In this document: in pieces, positions 6,062 to 10,602 of the stretch
How the letters are laid out: each line of letters starts with the position of its first letter
Position numbering within the stretch: the stretch's first letter is position 1
Origin: Treponema sp. UBA937
Lineage (GTDB): Bacteria; Spirochaetota; Spirochaetia; Treponematales; Breznakiellaceae
Direction of reading: 5' to 3'
Assembly: GCA_002293455.1 (NCBI GenBank)
Contig: DBDH01000011.1
Coordinates: 31,929-42,530, forward strand
Length of the DNA: 10,602 nucleotides
Made by a program: the position numbers and the translations under genes
The notes under the pieces: generated by a model
Told to the model about the DNA's origin: nothing
Seen by the model: only the letters and a program-made list of their open reading frames with translations
The model's database searches: none

Positions 6062-8137
6062 ATGGAAGAACAGTTTCATTTATATTCAAATACGGAAATT
6101 CTGTTTAACGGGAAAAAAGAGCCGCCAATAATAAACGCCATTGCAATTTTACAGCGGGACATGGAGAAAATCCTGAAACCGTTTAGCCAGCCTGCTGGCA
6201 GTATCATGATAGAACCCTTAGATTCGGGGCTTCCCGATGAAAGCTGGAGAATTATCGTTACAACAGATCAAATGTTGTTACAATATTGCGGCACTTTAGG
6301 CTGTGTGTATGCCCTGCTTTTTATCAGCGGACACTTTTTGCATGTAACACCTTTCTGGTTTTGGAATGATCAGCAATGTACCATGAAAGATACGATTCCC
6401 GTTCCGGCAGGCGTGTATCATTCGCCTGAATACGCGGTGCGTTTCCGCGGCTGGTTCATCAATGATGAAGTACTTATTGATCATTGGAAGACAGGTCAGG
6501 ATGAAGAACATTGGCGCATGGTGTTTGAGGCACTGCTGCGCTGCGGCGGAAATCTGACCATCCCCGGAACCGACAGTAATAGCAGAAAATACCGCGATCT
6601 TGCCGCGGCTATGGGGCTGTGGATTACCCATCACCATGCCGAGCCGCTGGGCGCGGAAATGTTTTCACGTTCCTATCCCGATAAAATACCTTCGTATACG
6701 CTTAACAAAAAATTATTTGAGGATCTTTGGGAACAGGCGGTTATTGAACAAAAAGATAACCGCGTAATATGGAATATTGGTTTTCGGGGGCAGGGAGACC
6801 GTCCGTTTTGGGATGATGATCCGGAATGTGCCGCGGCGGAACAGCGCGGAAAACGTATAAACGCGGTTATTGCAAAACAATGGGAAATAATCCGGCGTTA
6901 TGTGCAAAAGCCGGTATGCTGTATTAATATTTACGGTGAAATGGCGGAGTTGTACCGCGGCGGTCTTCTGGATATTCCTTCCGGCATTATCAAAATTTGG
7001 GCTGATAACGGTTACGGACGCATGGTTTCACGGAGGCAGGGTAACAGCAATCCGCGAATTTACTCATTACCTGATCCCCGCGATAAAGGCTCTCATGGAA
7101 TTTATTATCACTGTTCATTTCACGATTTACAGGCATCGAACCATCTTACCATGTCGCCTAATACGGCGGAATTTATGACGGCGGAACTGGACATGGCATT
7201 GGCAGCCGGGGCGGATGAGTGCTGGATTGTGAATTGCGGCAGCGTTAAGCCCCATGTACATAGCCTGGATTTGCTGCGAGCTCTCTGGCAGGCGGGAAAT
7301 ATCAATGTATATGAATGGCGAAAATGTTATGCACAAACATACTACGGTGAAGACAGGAAAGAAGATGTTGCCGCTTTATTTGCCGAATATGCTTCCTGTA
7401 CCGCCCGGTACGGCATACATGAAGATGATCATGCCGGCGAACAATTATGGCATCATCCGGTGAGGGAACTGTTATGCGGTATGATGCAAAGAAGGCTTGA
7501 TGCCGGCCTGGAATCATTGTTCTGGCTGACCGGAAATGTACCTTGTGCCGAACAGGCGGCCGCATTAAAAAACATAGCCGCCGAAACCCTGCCCCGCTGG
7601 GAAGTTTTCTGTAAAAAATGTCTGTCACTACGCCCTTCCCTGCCGGAAAACAGCCGGCAGCTTTTTACCGATTCCCTTTTGCTGCACGGCCTCCTGCATT
7701 TGCACGGAGCGGCGGGAACAAAAGCGTTTTGCGAAAGTTTTCTGGCCGGAATTTCCGGCGACACGGTTTCCGCGTTTCGATTTGCGGCCGAAGCTCATGT
7801 ACACTACAAGGCAAGTGTTACCCTGCTTGAAGAAGCGGAACACGGTCAATGGACCGGATATTATGACGGCGACTGTCTGACCGATGTACGTTTAACTTTT
7901 TCCTGTTTGGATGCTCTGCTTTCTTATTTCCGCGTAGTGGGAGACGGTCCATCTTTTCACACGTGGGAAAAAGATTTTCTGGTTCCGGAATCGGAACGAA
8001 ATGTTGCGCTGTTAAACTGTAAACAACGGGCATTGACCAATGAAGAGTTAGCCGGAAAATTACCGCCGCTTTATAGTCAAACAAACAAAAACTATTTGAC
8101 TATTTCCGATCTAAGTTTTTCTGAAATAAAAAATTAA
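6062..8137 (+). CDS. GH115-like alpha-glucuronidase, short and apparently intracellular
   Basis: The 691-residue product matches the layout of family GH115, whose known members remove 4-O-methylglucuronic acid from xylan. An N-terminal domain (about 1-120) leads to PEYAVRFRGWFINDE (124-136), the family's entry to the catalytic barrel. It continues with GFRGQGD (Asp246), INIYGEMAELY (Glu293), IWADNGYGR, YYHCSFHD (His350) and AADECWIVNCGSVKPH-like residues. Asp246, Glu293 and His350 correspond by position to residues proposed as catalytic in characterised GH115 enzymes. Usual members are about 800-1000 residues, often secreted; this one lacks a signal peptide and probably the last beta-sandwich domain. 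It starts 33 bp after uxuB and is the last gene of the operon, so freed glucuronate would feed UxuB and UxuA after isomerisation. Activity on short imported aldouronates fits better than on polymeric xylan. Family call is confident, substrate inferred. Confidence 0.82.
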   Translation: MEEQFHLYSNTEILFNGKKEPPIINAIAILQRDMEKILKPFSQPAGSIMIEPLDSGLPDESWRIIVTTDQMLLQYCGTLGCVYALLFISGHFLHVTPFWFWNDQQCTMKDTIPVPAGVYHSPEYAVRFRGWFINDEVLIDHWKTGQDEEHWRMVFEALLRCGGNLTIPGTDSNSRKYRDLAAAMGLWITHHHAEPLGAEMFSRSYPDKIPSYTLNKKLFEDLWEQAVIEQKDNRVIWNIGFRGQGDRPFWDDDPECAAAEQRGKRINAVIAKQWEIIRRYVQKPVCCINIYGEMAELYRGGLLDIPSGIIKIWADNGYGRMVSRRQGNSNPRIYSLPDPRDKGSHGIYYHCSFHDLQASNHLTMSPNTAEFMTAELDMALAAGADECWIVNCGSVKPHVHSLDLLRALWQAGNINVYEWRKCYAQTYYGEDRKEDVAALFAEYASCTARYGIHEDDHAGEQLWHHPVRELLCGMMQRRLDAGLESLFWLTGNVPCAEQAAALKNIAAETLPRWEVFCKKCLSLRPSLPENSRQLFTDSLLLHGLLHLHGAAGTKAFCESFLAGISGDTVSAFRFAAEAHVHYKASVTLLEEAEHGQWTGYYDGDCLTDVRLTFSCLDALLSYFRVVGDGPSFHTWEKDFLVPESERNVALLNCKQRALTNEELAGKLPPLYSQTNKNYLTISDLSFSEIKN

Positions 8138-8161
8138 CTAATTCATTATTTCAGAAACTTA
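8112..8161 (+). terminator. AT-rich hairpin overlapping the end of the GH115 gene
   Basis: TAAGTTTTTCTGAAATAA (8112-8129) pairs with TTATTTCAGAAACTTA (8146-8161), leaving a two-base bulge. The 16-base loop contains the GH115 stop codon (8135-8137). No T-run follows, so it is not a canonical rho-independent terminator. It may slow ribosomes, protect the transcript 3' end, or mark an old insertion. No better terminator for this operon is visible before the next gene. Confidence 0.45.
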
Positions 8162-8165
8162 CATT

Positions 8166-8251
8166 AAAGGAGTATAACGAAGTTTCACCCCTCGGATAGA
8201 AACAAAGCGGCGGCTTTCGGTGATTTTCCCGTTCTGAACAGAATAATCTAA
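8166..8251 (+). pseudogene. Orphan ribosome site and 23-codon frame lacking a start codon
   Basis: AAAGGAG (8166-8172) is followed by TATAACG and then AAG at 8180-8182, exactly where an ATG would sit. The same layout (GGAG, a spacer ending ATAACG, then ATG) starts the GH115 gene upstream. From AAG the frame reads KFHPSDRNKAAAFGDFPVLN and three more residues to TAA at 8249. It looks like the 5' end of a lost gene, with ATG changed to AAG or an ATG deleted and the body removed. I do not recognise the peptide. A chance arrangement is possible. Confidence 0.25.
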
Positions 8252-8287
8252 TAAGATAGCAGTTTTTTTGCTTGCAGGAAGCCTATA

Positions 8288-9148
8288 TCATCTCTTATCA
8301 TTATAGTGAGTCTCGATATCTCTGAACCGTGAAAAAATGTCACGGACAGTATCTGGGGAACTGTTTTCAAGCAGGATATCGATTCCCGGTTTTTTCCGCA
8401 TCAGGAGATTTAGCAGGGCAGAATAATCGAGTTCGCCGGTTCCTGCAGGGAGGTCTCCCCTTTTTTTACCTCCCTCCATACGGAAATCCTTTGCGTGTAC
8501 GACAACAATGTGATCTCCGAAGGCTTCAAAAGCCCGTTCAAAAAAGGCCGCCTGAGGTTCGGAAAGCCCCTCCACGGGAAGGAGATTGACCGGGTCGTAG
8601 ATAACTTTGAGCGCCGGGGATTTGAAACGGTTTAGAAGTTTTGCCATCAGTTCGATAGTACTGATAGTGTGTTGTCTTGCGACGGCTTCTACCGCGACAA
8701 TGGACCCGCATTTTTCCGCTGTGTTGAGCAGCCGCTCGATTGAGGCACAAAAGAGTTCGAAGATTTCAGGTTTCTCCGTGTCGGGATGCCATGAGCAGTC
8801 GGGGTTGCAGGAACCTGTTTCTGTTCCCACCATAGAACAGCCGAAGTCCCTGGCAAAGCGGAGATGATCTTCAAAGCGGCGAAGCATGTTTTCCCGCTGA
8901 TCAGGATTGGGATGTACCGGGTTTATGTAACACCCAAGAACCGCAATAGCGATGTTCTTTCGGGCAAAGATATTCCCTATGCGGCGGGCATATCCCGGAC
9001 TAAGTCCGCCGGGGACAACAGGTGGATCAGAAAACGCCTTTGCCAAGGCGAGTTGAATTGAGGCGGGAGAAAAAACGGAGAGAGTGTCTGCGAGTTCCTC
9101 CGCTGATTTTTTGCCGTAATCATGTGCACGTAAACCTATCTGTAACAT
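8288..9148 (-). CDS. Sugar isomerase/epimerase, xylose isomerase-like TIM barrel
   Basis: The 286-residue product belongs to the AP-endonuclease-2/xylose-isomerase-like TIM-barrel family, which holds sugar (phosphate) isomerases and epimerases using one divalent metal. Glu154 (VAVEAV), Asp185 (IYDPVNLL), His218 (VVHAKDF) and Glu261 (ILLENS) lie where the four metal ligands of such enzymes are found. PAGTGELDY (234-242) is a typical late-barrel motif. The length of about 280 residues is usual. It is cytoplasmic, with no signal peptide. The ATG at 9148 gives a family-like start (MLQIGLRAHDYG), but nothing resembling a Shine-Dalgarno precedes it and a stop codon lies shortly upstream in frame, so it may be leaderless or weakly translated. 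It is convergent with the GH115 gene and divergent from GH28, implying a role with pectin-derived sugars. Substrate unknown; many relatives are named only by fold. Confidence 0.8.
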   Translation of the reverse strand: MLQIGLRAHDYGKKSAEELADTLSVFSPASIQLALAKAFSDPPVVPGGLSPGYARRIGNIFARKNIAIAVLGCYINPVHPNPDQRENMLRRFEDHLRFARDFGCSMVGTETGSCNPDCSWHPDTEKPEIFELFCASIERLLNTAEKCGSIVAVEAVARQHTISTIELMAKLLNRFKSPALKVIYDPVNLLPVEGLSEPQAAFFERAFEAFGDHIVVVHAKDFRMEGGKKRGDLPAGTGELDYSALLNLLMRKKPGIDILLENSSPDTVRDIFSRFRDIETHYNDKR

Positions 9149-9164
9149 AGATAGATTTTATTAT
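9136..9164. promoter_or_regulatory. Inverted repeat and possible -10 box between the divergent epimerase and GH28 genes
   Basis: CTATCT (9136-9141) and AGATAG (9149-9154) form a 6-bp inverted repeat spanning the start codon of the epimerase gene. Its spacer contains GTAACAT, similar to the core of the WGGTAACAYT elements near uxuA. TATTAT (9159-9164) could be the -10 of the GH28 gene, with transcription starting near 9171. No convincing -35 is seen. Confidence 0.3.
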
Positions 9165-9198
9165 GAAAAAAAAGGTTTGTAAAGGAGTGACGCAGGCA

Positions 9199-10551
9199 AT
9201 GGAAAAAGTGGACTTACATTCAATTGGCGGTCAAGCAGACGGCATTTTCGACAATTCAGGAGTTTTTGCGGCGGCATTTGAAAAACTCAAAAAAGCGGGG
9301 GGCGGAACCCTTCGCGTTGGTCCCGGGATATGGAACACAGGTCCATTGGAAATCTTTTCGGACACCACCCTGGAACTTGATGAAGGGGCTATTATCCAGT
9401 TCATCCCGGAGCTGGATCGGTATAGTCCGGTTTTTTCCAGATGGGAGGGCATTGAGTGCCACGCTATGCATCCTTGCGTTTTCAGTACGGGACAGCGGAA
9501 TATCACCATCACCGGAAAGGGCCGTTTTGAAGGGAATGGTCAAGTTTGGTGGCAGATACTGCGGGACAAACGCGCCGCCGGACAATCGGAGCCTGAAACG
9601 GCTATCGAACGTAAACTCGCGGAACTTAACCCTGATTACATATCCCATCCCGGCGGCGGCGGCGGACGGAATACGCAATTCCTTCGTCCTCCGCTGATTC
9701 AATTTTTTAATTGTTCTAATATCAAGTTTGAAGACTTCACTGTAACTAACTCTCCCTTCTGGACGGTGCATCCGGTATACTGCGATAATCTGATCATTTC
9801 ATCCATTCATATTATCAACCCCTATGATGCTCCCAATACCGATGGCATCGATATCGACTCTTGTACCAATGTGACTATCGAAAACTGCAAAGTTGATGTC
9901 GGCGACGACGGCATTGCCATCAAGTCCGGCTCCGGTCTCGACGGCATCCGGGTTAACAGGCCTACGAAGAATGTCACTGTTCGGAACTGCGTTGTGGGCG
10001 CCGGACACGGAGGCATTGTTATCGGCAGTGAAACCGCCGCGGGTATCTTCGATGTTACCGCTGAGAACTGTCTCTTCCAGGAAACCGACCGGGGCATACG
10101 CATCAAGACCCGCCGGGGAAGAGGAGGGGCAATCGAGAACCTCAAGTTCCGCAATCTCAAGATGGAGGGAAACCTCTGTCCCCTGGCGATAAATATGTAT
10201 TACCGCTGCGGCGCGTCCCTCGACGACGGCTTTTTCGACATCGGGGCGCTGCCGATACACAGCGGAACCCCTTCCATAAAAAATGTAGAGATTTCGGATA
10301 TTACCGCTGTTAATTGCCGGGCCTCCGCAGGATTCATCGCGGGGCTCCCCGAGTCTCCTGTTGAAAATCTGAAAATCACCAACTGCCTGTTCACCACCGA
10401 TGAACAGAGTGCAGTCAGTCCCGATCATTCGGATATGTTCTTGGGGATACCTTCTGCGGATGTAAAGAGTTTCCGGGTATTGAATACAAATAATATTGAA
10501 TTCAAGGACGTGCAGGTCAAAGGACCAGCCGTTCCTTTCATTTATTCATAG
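9199..10551 (+). CDS. GH28 polygalacturonase (probable intracellular exo-acting)
   Basis: This right-handed beta-helix glycosidase of 450 residues hydrolyses alpha-1,4-galacturonosyl bonds by inversion. All four GH28 signatures are present: Asn213-Thr214-Asp215 (NTD), Asp236-Asp237 (GDDG), Gly269-His270-Gly271 (GHG) and Arg301-Ile302-Lys303 (RIK), so the active site is intact. There is no signal peptide, which suits trimming of imported oligogalacturonides and hints at an exo mode. The frame opens at ATG 9163, but that ATG has no ribosome site and overlaps a possible -10 box. AAAGGAG at 9181-9187 is 11 bases before ATG 9199, giving MEKVDLHSIGG, close to the family's beginning; a GTG at 9187 is unlikely. 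A glycine run (PGGGGGRN) near residue 153 comes from GGC triplets. It would supply short oligomers to LplD. A terminator follows 19 bp after the stop. Confidence 0.92.
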   Translation: MEKVDLHSIGGQADGIFDNSGVFAAAFEKLKKAGGGTLRVGPGIWNTGPLEIFSDTTLELDEGAIIQFIPELDRYSPVFSRWEGIECHAMHPCVFSTGQRNITITGKGRFEGNGQVWWQILRDKRAAGQSEPETAIERKLAELNPDYISHPGGGGGRNTQFLRPPLIQFFNCSNIKFEDFTVTNSPFWTVHPVYCDNLIISSIHIINPYDAPNTDGIDIDSCTNVTIENCKVDVGDDGIAIKSGSGLDGIRVNRPTKNVTVRNCVVGAGHGGIVIGSETAAGIFDVTAENCLFQETDRGIRIKTRRGRGGAIENLKFRNLKMEGNLCPLAINMYYRCGASLDDGFFDIGALPIHSGTPSIKNVEISDITAVNCRASAGFIAGLPESPVENLKITNCLFTTDEQSAVSPDHSDMFLGIPSADVKSFRVLNTNNIEFKDVQVKGPAVPFIYS

Positions 10552-10570
10552 CGAGATACAGATTATATAG

Positions 10571-10602
10571 ACAAAGCCGCCTTAGGGCGGTTTTGTTGTT
10601 TT
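10571..10602 (+). terminator. Rho-independent terminator of the GH28 gene
   Basis: ACAAAGCCGCC (10571-10581) pairs with GGCGGTTTTGT (10586-10596), including one G-T pair, around the loop TTAG. The sequence then runs on as TGTTTT to the window edge. This is the best terminator in the window and marks the end of the right-hand transcription unit. Confidence 0.9.

Noticed and set aside
8257..8284. A T7 run followed by GCTTGCAGGAAGC, considered as a terminator in the convergent gap.
   Set aside because: The stem is only four base pairs and the T-run lies on its 5' side on the plus strand, giving A after the stem on the minus strand; the polarity is wrong for both genes.
9650..9666. A GGC triplet run, a possible simple repeat.
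   Set aside because: It is short, in frame and encodes a glycine-rich loop of the GH28 enzyme; no further repeat unit flanks it.
9799..10428. A 209-codon open frame on the minus strand.
   Set aside because: It lies wholly opposite the GH28 gene, whose four catalytic motifs are intact, and its translation has no recognisable motif.
1..10602. tRNA or rRNA genes, CRISPR arrays, insertion sequences, phage or defence genes.
   Set aside because: No regularly spaced direct repeats, transposase motifs, cloverleaf or rRNA-like stretches were seen on either strand.

Overview
The window is a hexuronic-acid and plant-polysaccharide catabolism locus on a bacterial chromosome. It holds seven protein genes packed with little intergenic space. 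Strong purine-rich Shine-Dalgarno sites, moderate GC and the protein family types suggest an anaerobic gut or plant-litter bacterium, either a clostridial Firmicute or a treponeme-like spirochaete. The sequence alone does not settle which. None of the enzymes whose N-terminus is visible has a signal peptide or membrane segment. The picture is therefore cytoplasmic breakdown of imported oligosaccharides. The transporter, the uronate isomerase (UxaC) and the KDG kinase and aldolase are not in this window.

Left arm (1-3003, minus strand): a GH4 alpha-galacturonidase of the LplD type is followed after 10 bp by a large six-hairpin glycosidase that runs off the left edge. Its first 537 codons are present. 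The two are almost certainly co-transcribed.

Divergent control region (3004-3289): this 286-bp stretch separates lplD from uxuA. It carries three copies of a WGGTAACAYT element, two of them forming a 9-bp inverted repeat. It also has a consensus TATAAT box and an 18-bp palindrome (TTGTAT-N6-ATACAA) placed like a repressor operator just upstream of uxuA.

Central operon (3290-8137, plus strand): uxuA (mannonate dehydratase), uxuB (fructuronate reductase, long mannitol-dehydrogenase type) and a short GH115-type alpha-glucuronidase. GH115 would release glucuronate or methylglucuronate from oligosaccharides. After isomerisation, UxuB reduces fructuronate to mannonate and UxuA dehydrates it to 2-keto-3-deoxygluconate.

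Right arm (8138-10602): a convergent junction holds an AT-rich hairpin and what looks like a gene start that has lost its ATG. It is followed by a minus-strand TIM-barrel sugar isomerase/epimerase of unknown substrate. Divergent from that is a GH28 polygalacturonase with all four family motifs, closed by a clear rho-independent terminator at the right edge. The locus thus combines galacturonide-cleaving enzymes (GH4, GH28) with glucuronate-branch metabolism (GH115, UxuA, UxuB).
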